Shown here: positions 52,148-59,845 of the stretch, piece after piece
Position numbering within the stretch: position 1 is the stretch's first letter
Layout: each line of letters begins with the position of its first letter
Assembly (NCBI GenBank): GCA_036741695.1
Contig: DAINRU010000007.1
Span: 1 to 64,000, forward strand
Source: JAFANK01 sp036741695
Lineage (GTDB): Bacteria; Vulcanimicrobiota; Vulcanimicrobiia; Eremiobacterales; Eremiobacteraceae
DNA: 64,000 nucleotides
Direction of reading: 5' to 3'
Notes under the pieces: generated by a model
The model's database searches: none
Seen by the model: only the letters and a program-made list of their open reading frames with translations
Told to the model about the DNA's origin: nothing
Made by a program: the position numbers and the translations under genes

Positions 52148-53152
52148 ATGAAGACCGATGAACGTGGAAAGACCCTCGTCCTGCGCCATTCCTCAACCGT
52201 CTTGCGCGGCAATGCGCTTGGCGACCCAGCCGACCGCGATGTGTACTGCTATCTGCCGCCCGGTTACGACGCGTCGAGCGCCCGCTATCCTGTGATCTAC
52301 TGGTTGTCGGGCTTCACGGGCAACGGGCGCATGATGTTCAACGCCGACCCGTGGGCTGAATCGATCGACCGGCGGCTCGACCGCCTCATCGGCACGGGCT
52401 CGATGAAGCCTGCGATCTGCGTGCTCCCCGACTGCTTCACCCGGCTTGGCGGCAGCCAGTACGCTGACTCGAGCGCGACCGGCGCATACGAGAGCTACAT
52501 CGTGGACGAGCTCGTGCCGTTCGTCGACGCCGAGCTGCGCACCATGACGGGGCGCGATCACCGTGCGGTCACTGGCAAGTCGAGCGGCGGCTATGGCGCG
52601 CTGCGTCTTGCCATGCGCCATCCCGACGTCTTCTGCGCGCTCGGTTCGCACGCCGGCGACGCGTATTTCGCGTACTGCTATCTCCCCGATTTCCCGAAGT
52701 TCACCATGGGCATCGAGAAGGCGGGTGGCGTTGAAGCGTTCGTGCGCGAGTTCCAGGCGCTGCCCAAAAAGACGCACGAAGCGATGGAAGTCCTCAACAT
52801 CCTCGCCATGGCGGCATGCTACTCGCCCAACCCATCGGCGCCGATGGGCATCGACATTCCGGTCAAGCTGCCGAGCGGCGAGATCAGAGGCGATGTGTGG
52901 AAGTGCTGGCAGGCCAACGATCCCGTCCACATGGCGCTCGAACATGCAGACGCGCTCCGATCGCTCAAGAAGATCTATCTCGATGCGGGCACACGCGACG
53001 AGTGGAACTTACACATCGGGGCGCGCATCTTCACGAGCCGGTTGGACGAGCTCAAGGTGCCGTACATCTACGAGGAGTTCGAGGACTCCCATATGGGCAT
53101 CACATACCGTTACGACCGCTCCTTCAGCGAGCTCTCCAAGGTGCTCGTCTGA
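52148..53152 (+). CDS. Esterase of the esterase D/S-formylglutathione hydrolase-like family
   Basis: A cytosolic alpha/beta hydrolase of 334 residues. The nucleophile elbow is GKSSGGYGA (Ser around residue 144), the acid is in LDAGTRDEW and the catalytic histidine in FEDSHMG. An oxyanion segment YWLSGFTGN lies near residue 57. The family includes S-formylglutathione hydrolases, antigen 85-like esterases and enterochelin esterases; the substrate here is not known. It ends just where the cation transporter gene begins, so the two are likely coupled. Confidence 0.87.
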   Translation: MKTDERGKTLVLRHSSTVLRGNALGDPADRDVYCYLPPGYDASSARYPVIYWLSGFTGNGRMMFNADPWAESIDRRLDRLIGTGSMKPAICVLPDCFTRLGGSQYADSSATGAYESYIVDELVPFVDAELRTMTGRDHRAVTGKSSGGYGALRLAMRHPDVFCALGSHAGDAYFAYCYLPDFPKFTMGIEKAGGVEAFVREFQALPKKTHEAMEVLNILAMAACYSPNPSAPMGIDIPVKLPSGEIRGDVWKCWQANDPVHMALEHADALRSLKKIYLDAGTRDEWNLHIGARIFTSRLDELKVPYIYEEFEDSHMGITYRYDRSFSELSKVLV

Positions 53153-53769
53153 CCATCCGCTCTGGCGGCAGCGCGGCGGCCCTCGCCGCGGCAAAACGCT
53201 TGAGCGTGCTGTCGATCGTCATCGCCACGCTTGAAGCGGCGCTTGCGATTCCGGCGGGGCTTGTCGCGGGCAGCATCGCGCTGTTCGGCTTCGGCCTCGA
53301 CAGCCTCATCGAAGTCGGTTCCGCGGCGGCCGTGCTGTGGGGGTTCTCGCACGCCGGCGACGAGCGGCGCGAACGCAGAGAGCGGCTCAGCCTGCGGGTC
53401 GTCGGCGCATTGCTGCTCGCTCTCGCTGCCTACATCGGGATCGAGTCGATCCTCAGCCTCGTGCGTCACGCGCAACCGGCGCGCACGATCTTCGGCATGG
53501 CGGTGCTCGTCGTGTCCTTCGGAGCCATGGTGTGGCTGCGCGGCGCCAAGCGCGCCGCTGCAGCGGACCTCGGCAGCGATGCGCTGCTCGCAGATTCCAA
53601 GCAGAGCGAGTTCTGCGCCTATCTCTCAGCGGTGGCGCTCGTCGGCTTAGCGCTCAACGCCGCCGCTGGCTGGTGGTGGGCGGATCCCGCCGCGGCACTC
53701 GTCATGGTTCCGATCATCATCCGCGAAGGGATCGAGGCGGTGCAGGGCAAGGCGTGCGTCCACGGCTAG
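53149..53769 (+). CDS. Cation transporter of the cation diffusion facilitator type
   Basis: A membrane protein of about 205 residues with five or six helices. The second helix has GSIALFGFGLDSLIEVGSAAAVLW, matching the CDF helix with its metal-binding aspartate, and SKQSEFCAYLSAVALVGLALNAAAGWWWADPAAALVMV corresponds to helix 5, with an acidic/His-type metal site partly replaced. It lacks the large cytosolic C-terminal domain, like short TMEM163-type transporters. The start is unclear: no ATG is available, CTG 53149 overlaps the esterase stop, and TTG 53200 or GTG 53206 would begin at the first helix. Its stop shares CTAG with the convergent aquaporin gene. Confidence 0.75.
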   Translation: MTIRSGGSAAALAAAKRLSVLSIVIATLEAALAIPAGLVAGSIALFGFGLDSLIEVGSAAAVLWGFSHAGDERRERRERLSLRVVGALLLALAAYIGIESILSLVRHAQPARTIFGMAVLVVSFGAMVWLRGAKRAAAADLGSDALLADSKQSEFCAYLSAVALVGLALNAAAGWWWADPAAALVMVPIIIREGIEAVQGKACVHG

Positions 53770-54440
53770 CCCGCCGGGATTGCGTTTTCGTCGTTCGGGT
53801 CAGACACAAGCCGATATCCTATGACGGCGAGGATCGCGCCCGCGATGGGCGCGATCACGTACAGCCATTGATCCTGCCAGGTACCTGAGACGAGCGCTGG
53901 ACCGACCGACCGTGCTGGGTTCATCGACGCTCCGGAAATGGGACCGCCGAATAGCGCGTCGAGCGCGATCGTGCTCCCGATAGCGATACCGGCAAAGCTC
54001 TTTATCGCACGGCCGTGCACGGCTGACCCCAAGATCACGAAGACCAAGAGAAACGTCATCAAGAGCTCGAGCCAAAACGCTGCGCCAACGGACCCATGCG
54101 GCACGGTTGCACCGAGTGAAGCAGGAGTGCCGAACATCACCCGAAGCGTCGCACTTGCGGAAATAGCGCCCAGAACCTGGACTGCGACGTACGCAGGGAC
54201 TCGGATGCCCGGAAATTCACCCGCTGTCCAGAAGCCTACCGTGACTGCCGGATTGAAATGCGCTCCGGAAATGTGAGCGAGCGCGTATACGAGCGCCGCA
54301 ACCACGAGACCGAACACGAGAGACACCCCCACGTGCGTGACCGCGTGGGTCATGTCGTCAACCACGATCGCCCCGGTGCCCGCAAACACGAGAAAGAACG
54401 TGCCGATGAATTCGGCGACCAGAGCGTGACGGAGATGCAT
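53766..54440 (-). CDS. aqpS: Aquaporin/MIP channel of an arsenic operon
   Basis: A 224-residue six-helix channel. Both NPA boxes are present: HFNPAVT (Asn63) and SMNPARS (Asn174, with the following selectivity arginine Arg177). In arsenic operons such aquaglyceroporins (AqpS) let arsenite formed by ArsC leave the cell. The gene begins directly after the arsC stop, the last gene of arsR-arsI-arsC-aquaporin. No Acr3 or ArsB pump is present, so this channel is the likely exit route. Confidence 0.88.
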   Translation of the reverse strand: MHLRHALVAEFIGTFFLVFAGTGAIVVDDMTHAVTHVGVSLVFGLVVAALVYALAHISGAHFNPAVTVGFWTAGEFPGIRVPAYVAVQVLGAISASATLRVMFGTPASLGATVPHGSVGAAFWLELLMTFLLVFVILGSAVHGRAIKSFAGIAIGSTIALDALFGGPISGASMNPARSVGPALVSGTWQDQWLYVIAPIAGAILAVIGYRLVSDPNDENAIPAG

Positions 54441-55082
54441 CTATGACGGTTGCTTGGCGGTCGTCAGGTCCACGATCAGCCGGTCGACACGCCGTGCGAT
54501 GTCATCGCGGATCCGGCGAACGATTGCTAGATCCTTACCTGCGGGGTCCTCGACCTCCCAATCCTCGTATCGCTTGCCCGGATAGATGGGGCACGCATCC
54601 CCGCAGCCCATCGTGATGACGACGTCGGCCGCGCGGACCACGTCGTCGGTCATGGGCTTGGGGAACTCTTTACTGAGATCGAGACCGATTTCAGACATCG
54701 CGTCGATGACGGCCTTATTGATCGTGCTCGACGGCGCACTGCCAGCCGAACGCACGTGGACTTTGCCTTGGCCTCGTGCATCGAGCAAGGCTGCGGCCAT
54801 CTGGCTGCGGCCTGCGTTGTGCACGCAGACGAAGAGCACTTCGGGCATGGTTTTCGGGATGCTGCCGGCGGCTTGAGCCGCGGCCGTCAGACGCTCCCTT
54901 GCGAACCTGTAAGCGAATATCGGCAAGTAGTCGGTCACCTGAGACTCTTGGAGCGAGGCGATGCTCTCGTGGAGAAAACGTCGGATCGTCTCTTCGGAAA
55001 ACACTCCTTTGAATTCCGCGCTGAGATTGGAGGCTCCGGTCAGAGCCAGGTCGATAAGGCTCTGTTTGCGATCCGACGCCAT
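54441..55082 (-). CDS. arsC: Arsenate reductase, LMW-phosphatase type with N-terminal three-helix domain
   Basis: Reduces arsenate to arsenite. The 213-residue protein has an N-terminal helical domain (about 1-75, SAEFKGVFSEETIRRFLHES) like the DUF3562 three-helix bundle of actinobacterial ArsC proteins. Then comes a low-molecular-weight phosphatase fold with nucleophile Cys86 in VCVHNAGRSQ and the general acid Asp179 in EDPAGK. Cys160 and Cys164 (MGCGDACP) may form the redox relay. The start at 55082, with AGAGG eight to nine bases upstream, avoids overlap with arsI; ATG 55118 is possible. The reductant is thioredoxin or a low-molecular-weight thiol. Confidence 0.92.
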   Translation of the reverse strand: MASDRKQSLIDLALTGASNLSAEFKGVFSEETIRRFLHESIASLQESQVTDYLPIFAYRFARERLTAAAQAAGSIPKTMPEVLFVCVHNAGRSQMAAALLDARGQGKVHVRSAGSAPSSTINKAVIDAMSEIGLDLSKEFPKPMTDDVVRAADVVITMGCGDACPIYPGKRYEDWEVEDPAGKDLAIVRRIRDDIARRVDRLIVDLTTAKQPS

Positions 55083-55096
55083 AGCTTTAGCCTCTT

Positions 55097-55537
55097 TCAA
55101 CGACTTGACGTGCAACACGTAGATGCTTCGCCGTGACTCACGCAGCAGTCCACGTTCTCGCCATCACGTTCTTCGGTTTCGGCGATGACGAAATAGGTCT
55201 CCCACCTACGACCATCGGGGTCAGTCGCCCACACCTTGTTCTGGGTGGCGTAACAGCACGTCTGGTCGGTCTCGACGTCCACGGAGAGACCCGCGCTTCG
55301 CAAACGCCCGATAGCGGCATCCACGAGCTCAGCTGCGTCCACGGCGATGCCGAAATGCGCATCTGCCGAAGCCCGTGCACGAGCGTCGAGCGACAGGGCG
55401 AGCTCAAGTCCAGGGCGATCCGTCACGAAGAGCGCATAGTCGTCGTGGCGTTTCGTCGGTTCCACATTCAATAGCGTGCGGTAAAACGCGATGCTGTCGT
55501 CGAGATCGCGGGTGGCGAGGTGCAGATGCGTTCTCAT
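55097..55537 (-). CDS. arsI: ArsI/CadI-family metalloenzyme (C-As lyase)
   Basis: A 146-residue vicinal-oxygen-chelate (glyoxalase-like) protein. ArsI cleaves the carbon-arsenic bond of trivalent organoarsenicals such as methylarsenite and aromatic arsenicals. Hallmarks are the vicinal Cys94-Cys95 in DQTCCYATQNKVWATDPDG, plus the metal ligands likely to be His4 or His6, His61 and Glu113 (WETYFV). A second Cys-rich tail (VDCCVSHGEASTCC) is present. CadI cadmium-inducible proteins share this signature, but the arsenic context favours ArsI. Its ATG overlaps the arsR stop as ATGA. Confidence 0.9.
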   Translation of the reverse strand: MRTHLHLATRDLDDSIAFYRTLLNVEPTKRHDDYALFVTDRPGLELALSLDARARASADAHFGIAVDAAELVDAAIGRLRSAGLSVDVETDQTCCYATQNKVWATDPDGRRWETYFVIAETEERDGENVDCCVSHGEASTCCTSSR

Positions 55538-55872
55538 GCGGCGATCCTTTTTCGCTCTGGGAAGATGCTCTCGAGCGCGGCGGCGATCCGGTCCTGGGTG
55601 CCGGCCGCCAAACGGTAATAGACCCACGTGCCGCGACGCACGTACGTCACGAGTCCTGCATCTCGCAAGACCTTGAGGTGATGGGAAACGGTCGGCTGGT
55701 TGAGCGGGAACGCATCGGTGAAGTCACAGACGCAGACCTCATGCCGTGAGCGACAGAGCGTGGCGAGGATGCGTAACCGGTACGCGTCGCCCAAGGCTTT
55801 GAACAGGGTGGCCTCCAACGAACGCTGGTTTCTATCAACCCTGGCCGGAGGGCAGCATCTTTGTATTGACAT
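55534..55872 (-). CDS. arsR: ArsR-family arsenite-responsive repressor
   Basis: A 112-residue winged-helix repressor. Metalloid-sensing cysteines Cys47 and Cys49 are in EVCVCDFTDA, and the recognition helix is NQPTVSHHLKVLRDAGLV. An additional CC near residues 6-7 could provide a third ligand. It heads arsR-arsI-arsC-aquaporin. The ATG at 55872 coincides with the expected transcription start, so the message appears leaderless, and an AT-rich inverted repeat over the -10 box is the likely operator. Confidence 0.93.
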   Translation of the reverse strand: MSIQRCCPPARVDRNQRSLEATLFKALGDAYRLRILATLCRSRHEVCVCDFTDAFPLNQPTVSHHLKVLRDAGLVTYVRRGTWVYYRLAAGTQDRIAAALESIFPERKRIAA

Positions 55873-55907
55873 ATTTCGATATTAGCAAGTCGAGCACTGC
55901 ATGTCAA
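55868..55907 (-). promoter_or_regulatory. ars promoter and candidate ArsR operator, leaderless
   Basis: On the minus strand TTGACA (55907-55902) is followed after 17 bases by TAATAT (55884-55879), then CGAAAT and the arsR ATG. The expected start point falls on the ATG. ATAT-CGAA-ATAT forms an inverted repeat over the -10 box and start codon, suitable for ArsR binding. Confidence 0.75.
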
Positions 55908-55952
55908 GAGAGGCGGCATGGCCGCGGGCTGCCCGCGAAGAAATGAAGGTCC

Positions 55953-56468
55953 ATGCAGCGCTCGACCAAGACCGTGACCACGAGGACCGCAACTCCGGCC
56001 GACCTTGGCGCCATCACCCGCATCTACAACCAAGGCATCGAAGACCGCATCGCCACGTTCGAGCTCGACCCTAAGACGCAAGAGCAGGTCGGCGACTGGC
56101 TCTTCCATGATGGCGAAGAGCGCTATGCGGCGATCGTCGCGCAATCCGGTCCTCACACGGTCGGCTGGGCGGCGTTGCGCCCCTACTCACACCGCTGCGC
56201 CTATGCCGGCGTCGCCGATCTCTCGGTCTATGTCGAGCGCGATGCGCGCGGCAAAGGCGTGGGGCAGCGGTTGCTCGCCGATCTGGAAGAGCGCGCAGGG
56301 CGCAACGGCTTCCATAAGATGGTGCTCTTCGCGCTCTCGCATAACAGCGCAGGTTTACAGCTCTACACCAAGCGCGGATTCCGCGAGGTCGGCGTCTTCC
56401 ACGAGCAAGGCATGCTTGACGGTCGCTTTGCCGACGTCACGATCATGGAAAAGATCCTCACGCGCTAG
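55953..56468 (+). CDS. arsN1: ArsN1-like GNAT acetyltransferase (arsinothricin/phosphinothricin resistance)
   Basis: A 171-residue GNAT enzyme. ArsN1 acetylates the amino group of arsinothricin and often phosphinothricin, blocking these glutamine-synthetase inhibitors. Family features are ITRIYNQGIEDRIATFE (residues 21-37), AYAGVADLSVYVE, the acetyl-CoA loop RDARGKGVGQRLL and GFHKMVLFALSHNSAGLQLYTKRGFREVGV. GAAGG lies just upstream of the ATG. It is divergent from the ars operon with 80 bases between, so the ArsR site may control both. Methionine sulfoximine or other amine substrates are alternatives. Confidence 0.8.
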   Translation: MQRSTKTVTTRTATPADLGAITRIYNQGIEDRIATFELDPKTQEQVGDWLFHDGEERYAAIVAQSGPHTVGWAALRPYSHRCAYAGVADLSVYVERDARGKGVGQRLLADLEERAGRNGFHKMVLFALSHNSAGLQLYTKRGFREVGVFHEQGMLDGRFADVTIMEKILTR

Positions 56469-56471
56469 ACT

Positions 56472-56609
56472 CTCAGCGACGTCTCACGCAGACCTCAGAC
56501 AGGCCTCATGCGGGCGCGCACCCGTTCGCCTATGCTTGCCCGTAAGGACCCACTGCGCGATTGCATGCGCGGCGCTGACCACCATCGGCGAATGAGAAGT
56601 CCATGAGAA
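56472..56609. promoter_or_regulatory. Array of phased CTCA repeats
   Basis: CTCA occurs at 56472, 56483, 56494 and 56505, each exactly 11 bases apart. ATGAGAA (CTCAT on the other strand) occurs at 56592 and 56603, also 11 bases apart. The array lies between arsN1 and the lipoprotein gene and looks like a multi-site binding region for a response regulator or similar dimer that contacts one face of the helix. Confidence 0.4.
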
Positions 56610-56624
56610 AGGGTTAACACTCAT

Positions 56625-57713
56625 ATGCGAACTCGCGTCATCTTCGCGATCCTGGCGTGTATCGCCATCGCCGGTTGCAGCGGCGGGGGCGGTGTCGGGC
56701 TTGGAACGCAAAACCAGAACAGTCAAGCGACCCAGCAAGAAATCGCCCAGGCAGGCACGGAAGCCGCCTTCGGGCCCGTCGAACTGGGCAGCCTGCAGGT
56801 CGGCCTCTTCAACGGCGACATGGGCGTGCCGCTTTCGAACGCTCGCGCTCCGCTCACGTTTGCAGCCGCGGCCAACGGCTCGTGCAACAACGGCATCGAG
56901 TACACCGTGACCCCCGGCCCCGGCTCAAACCAGACCACCTACGAGACCAAGTACTTCTACGATAAGGCCTGCGCGAATCTGTCCAAGGACGTGCTGGCGG
57001 TCGCCACGATGAACAGCGCATCCAGCGAGACCATCGTGCGCACGGCAACGACCTATAACCTCGCCGGCCTGCTGCTCACCACCCGCAAGGCGAACTTCTC
57101 GATCACAGGAGCCCCGGGTGATTTCGCAGCCGTCATCACAGGCAACGTCTACATCGGCACGTCGTCAAGCGCGGCGGTCGACTTCGGCCACCAGTTCACC
57201 GTCGCACCGCAGAGCAGCAACGTCTCGACCATCGCTGCCAACTCGGGCCGTGTGGTGAACAATGGCAATCCGCACATCAACGAGTCCTTCGGCCACATGG
57301 GCGTCCTCTCCAACGGCACCATGACGACCGACGGATCGGGCGACATCACCTTCGCCGGCTCGCATGCGGGAACGTTCTTCAAAGGCCCGCTCGGCGCGCT
57401 GACGCTCTCCTCAACGCCGCCGTTCACCGTCTCAGGCGGCACGGAGCTGGGCACGAACAACGTGAGCGGCTCGGTCGAGTTCAACAACCTCTGCGATATC
57501 GTCGCGGTGTCGTTCACCGGAACCCTGTGGAACGGCGACGCGATCGCCGTCACGAGCACCGGTACGCCACCCGGCGTCGCGATCAACGGCACGATCACGA
57601 ACCCATCCGGCGCGAACGTGGCCACCTTCTCTGTCGACCAGAATGGCAACGGCATCATCACCTTCGCCAACGGCCAGCAAGCGCTCATCTACGATTGGCA
57701 CGTGGTCAGATAA
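56625..57713 (+). CDS. Lipoprotein of unknown function
   Basis: A 362-residue lipoprotein with lipobox IAGC at residue 18 and a glycine-rich lead (SGGGGVGLG). The body is Asn/Thr/Gly-rich and beta-structured (SCNNGIEYTVTPGPGSNQTTYETKYFYDKACANLSKDVLAV, GHMGVLSNGTMTTDGSGDITFAGSHAG), reminiscent of surface-exposed repeat proteins, and ends in a NGQQALIYDWHVV strand. No domain is recognised. AAAGGG lies 12 bases before the ATG. A 12-pair terminator follows the stop. Phased CTCA repeats upstream suggest activation by an OmpR-like protein. Confidence 0.7.
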   Translation: MRTRVIFAILACIAIAGCSGGGGVGLGTQNQNSQATQQEIAQAGTEAAFGPVELGSLQVGLFNGDMGVPLSNARAPLTFAAAANGSCNNGIEYTVTPGPGSNQTTYETKYFYDKACANLSKDVLAVATMNSASSETIVRTATTYNLAGLLLTTRKANFSITGAPGDFAAVITGNVYIGTSSSAAVDFGHQFTVAPQSSNVSTIAANSGRVVNNGNPHINESFGHMGVLSNGTMTTDGSGDITFAGSHAGTFFKGPLGALTLSSTPPFTVSGGTELGTNNVSGSVEFNNLCDIVAVSFTGTLWNGDAIAVTSTGTPPGVAINGTITNPSGANVATFSVDQNGNGIITFANGQQALIYDWHVVR

Positions 57714-57730
57714 CCCACGGCCTCCACGAA

Positions 57731-57766
57731 GAAGAGGGCCCTTCCCAGGGCCCTCTTCGCCTTTTC
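57731..57766 (+). terminator. Rho-independent terminator
   Basis: GAAGAGGGCCCT pairs perfectly with AGGGCCCTCTTC (12 pairs, loop TCCC), followed by GCCTTTTCC. It serves the lipoprotein gene and may also stop the convergent ABC operon. Confidence 0.9.
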
Positions 57767-57787
57767 CAAGACCTCGATGTCGCGCGT

Positions 57788-57919
57788 CTAGTCGCGGGTG
57801 AACTCGAGCCGCGGCATATCGGCAAGGCGTATTTTGCTGTCGGCGGGTTGCTCGTCTGCTGAGATCGAGAAGCGCAGATGGAGGCCGCCGAGGTTGAGAT
57901 CAAATCCGAAGAGCTGCAT
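57788..57919 (-). CDS. Candidate 43-residue small protein at the end of the ABC operon
   Basis: ATG 57919 lies five bases after the permease stop, with GGAGG ten bases upstream inside the permease gene. The 43-residue product begins MQLFGFDLNLGGLHLRFSI and ends RLADMPRLEFTRD: an amphipathic segment with a charged tail and no cysteine. The Shine-Dalgarno site, coupling and codon use make it a good small-gene candidate. Function unknown; small subunits of ABC transporters are one possibility. Confidence 0.5.
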   Translation of the reverse strand: MQLFGFDLNLGGLHLRFSISADEQPADSKIRLADMPRLEFTRD

Positions 57920-57924
57920 GATCG

Positions 57925-58692
57925 TTATGCCTCCAGTCTGCGCCATTGCGCAAGCGCGGCCGCGATCCCAAGCGTCGCGATACCGACCAATCCTCCGATG
58001 GCGAAGGCCGGCGTCATGTTCAACAAGTGGCGCGCTGGCTCGGAACCGGACGAGGAGTAGCTGCCGTAGAACAACGGATTGACGTAGTTGATGGCGGCGA
58101 GAAGCCCGTGGATGATAGGCGGCAGGTCAAACGACAGGAGGATAAGGAGAAACATGCTCGCCACCCACGCAGACCCAGCGATGGCACCCGCCTTTGTGCG
58201 CACCGATGCGGTCAATCCCGCGACCAGACCGAACCAGGCCAGCGGAAAGGCGATTTCGGTTGCGGCCACCGGCCAAAACTGTGGGTCCATGTACATGTAG
58301 CTCTGCCAGCCCCTGCCATACACGAGCGCCAGACCGACAAGCACCGTGAAGGCCAAGACGCCGAGGATAGCGGCCACGTCGACGAGCATCAGACGCGCCG
58401 CATACGAGAGCCGCGACACGGGCCGAGTCCAGGCGACCTCGAGGTGGCCGCAATTCTCCGCCGCCAAGAACGTGCCCACCATGGTGCCGAAAATCGCCGC
58501 CACAAAGCTCGCGAGTGCGAGCAGCAGCGAAAAGGGGGCACGGCCTGTGTCATTGATCTCGACGCCGGCGTGGGGTCGAGAGACATTGGTAGCGCCAGAA
58601 GGGGCGCCTGGAGTCGTCGGTGCGACGCGATCGGAAGCGGCCAGCGCCGGCTGGACGAGATCGACGTGGACGTGGCCATGCCCGCTCGACAC
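57925..58692 (-). CDS. ABC transporter permease, N-terminus missing in gap
   Basis: About 255 C-terminal residues of an ABC-2-like membrane subunit remain. They begin with a His-rich external loop (SSGHGHVHVDLV) and a Pro/Thr loop, followed by six hydrophobic segments, including FSLLLALASFVAAIFGTMVGTFLAAE and WFGLVAGLTASVRTKAG, and a final helix ending AAALAQWRRLEA. The RPVSRLSYAARL loop resembles the coupling helix of YtrC/D-type permeases. The first helix and start lie in the N run. It is the partner of the adjacent ATPase. Confidence 0.8.
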   Translation of the reverse strand: MSSGHGHVHVDLVQPALAASDRVAPTTPGAPSGATNVSRPHAGVEINDTGRAPFSLLLALASFVAAIFGTMVGTFLAAENCGHLEVAWTRPVSRLSYAARLMLVDVAAILGVLAFTVLVGLALVYGRGWQSYMYMDPQFWPVAATEIAFPLAWFGLVAGLTASVRTKAGAIAGSAWVASMFLLILLSFDLPPIIHGLLAAINYVNPLFYGSYSSSGSEPARHLLNMTPAFAIGGLVGIATLGIAAALAQWRRLEA

Positions 58693-58792
58693 NNNNNNNN
58701 NNNNNNNNNNNNNNNNNNNNNNNNNNNNNNNNNNNNNNNNNNNNNNNNNNNNNNNNNNNNNNNNNNNNNNNNNNNNNNNNNNNNNNNNNNNN
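58693..58792. other. Scaffold gap of 100 N
   Basis: An N run between the 3' end of the ATPase and the 5' end of the permease; 100 is probably a placeholder length. A translation through it appears as a false 499-residue fusion. Confidence 0.95.
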
Positions 58793-59424
58793 ACGAGCTC
58801 GCCGCGGTGGAGGATGGCCACACGATCGGCAGCACGCTCGACCTGGCCGATCTGGTGCGATGAGAAGAGGACGGTGGCCCCACCCGCGGCCGCGTCGATC
58901 ATGAGGTCGAGCACGTGCCGCTGATGCAGCGGATCGAGTCCTGAGGAGGGCTCGTCAAGCACGAGGATGTTGGGATGGGTGGCGAACGCCAAGGTGAGCG
59001 CCATGGCGCTCTGCTGGCCTTTGGAGAGCGTCCTGACCCGCTTGCGCAGGTCGAGGGAGAAGAGGTTTGCGAGTTCGAGCGCACGGGGCAGATCGAAATT
59101 GGCGAACGTGCGGCGAGCACATTCGATGTGTTGGGCGCCAGTCATCCATTCGTAGAGCGCGGGCCGTTCGGGCATATAGGAGATCGATTCGAACATGGGC
59201 GGCGCCAGCGGATAACCGCCGAACATCACCTGGCCTGAGGTCGCTCTGGCCAGACCGAGCGCGCACTTGAAGGTCGTGGTCTTGCCGGCGCCATTTGTGC
59301 CGAGCAAGCCGAAGATCGATCCCTTGGGGATCTCGACAGAAAGGTTGTTGACGGCCAGCGTGTCCCCATAGGACTTGGTCAGCGACCTGATGTCGATAGC
59401 CGGCGCTTCTAACTCGACGGTCAT
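58793..59424 (-). CDS. ABC transporter ATPase, C-terminus in gap
   Basis: An ATP-binding subunit of a YtrB-like exporter; about 210 residues are present. Walker A is GTNGAGKTT (about residue 42), the signature is LSKGQQSAMALTLAFATHP, Walker B is ILVLDEPSSGLD and the switch histidine is in LFSSHQIGQVE. The usual LSGGQ glycine is lysine (LSKGQQ), as in several YtrB-type ATPases. Translation starts in an ATGA overlap with the GntR regulator. At least 20 C-terminal residues are missing. Confidence 0.88.
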
Positions 59425-59840
59425 GAATTCTTATGCTCCTTCGGCTCGTCGGGCGCATACCAGCGCTCAAGAGCCTGGGCGAATAGTTCTCGCACCTGGG
59501 TGCGTTTGAGGCCCATGGACTTCGCTTCGCGGACGGCCGCATCGACGGCAGACGAGGCGACTAGGCTTAGGGCTCCTGCGGCCCGCGCGCTCGCTCCGTT
59601 GTGGCTCACGAAGGATCCCCGGCCGACGTTGGTCTCGATGACGCCGTCGCGCTCGAGTTCGCGGTAGGCGCGCGCGACCGTATTGGGATTGATCGTCAGG
59701 TCGATCGCGAGCTGCTTCACCGTGGGGAGCCGCTCTCCGGGCGCCAGCACACCGAGGGCCACCGATCGCTTCACTTGCTCTATGAGCTGAAGGTATATGG
59801 GCACCCCGGTGTGTGGGTCGACCGTGAATATGGCAGGCAT
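59421..59840 (-). CDS. GntR/YtrA-family transcription regulator
   Basis: A 139-residue YtrA-type regulator: a GntR winged helix (residues 14-78, GVPIYLQLIEQVKRSVALGVLAPGERLPTVKQLAIDLTINPNTVARAYRELERDG) and a short helical C-terminal dimerisation segment instead of a large effector domain. Such proteins repress adjacent ABC transporters and respond to cell-envelope antibiotics. It is cotranscribed with the ATPase and permease. An array of TTGTACTA/TAGTACAA half-sites lies in the promoter 150-200 bases upstream and is the likely operator. Confidence 0.92.
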   Translation of the reverse strand: MPAIFTVDPHTGVPIYLQLIEQVKRSVALGVLAPGERLPTVKQLAIDLTINPNTVARAYRELERDGVIETNVGRGSFVSHNGASARAAGALSLVASSAVDAAVREAKSMGLKRTQVRELFAQALERWYAPDEPKEHKNS

Positions 59841-59845
59841 GTGTC

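Noticed and set aside
57925..59424. Single 499-residue ATPase-permease fusion
   Set aside because: The frame only appears continuous because it runs through 100 N; ATPase and permease halves look like two genes, and the N count is a placeholder.
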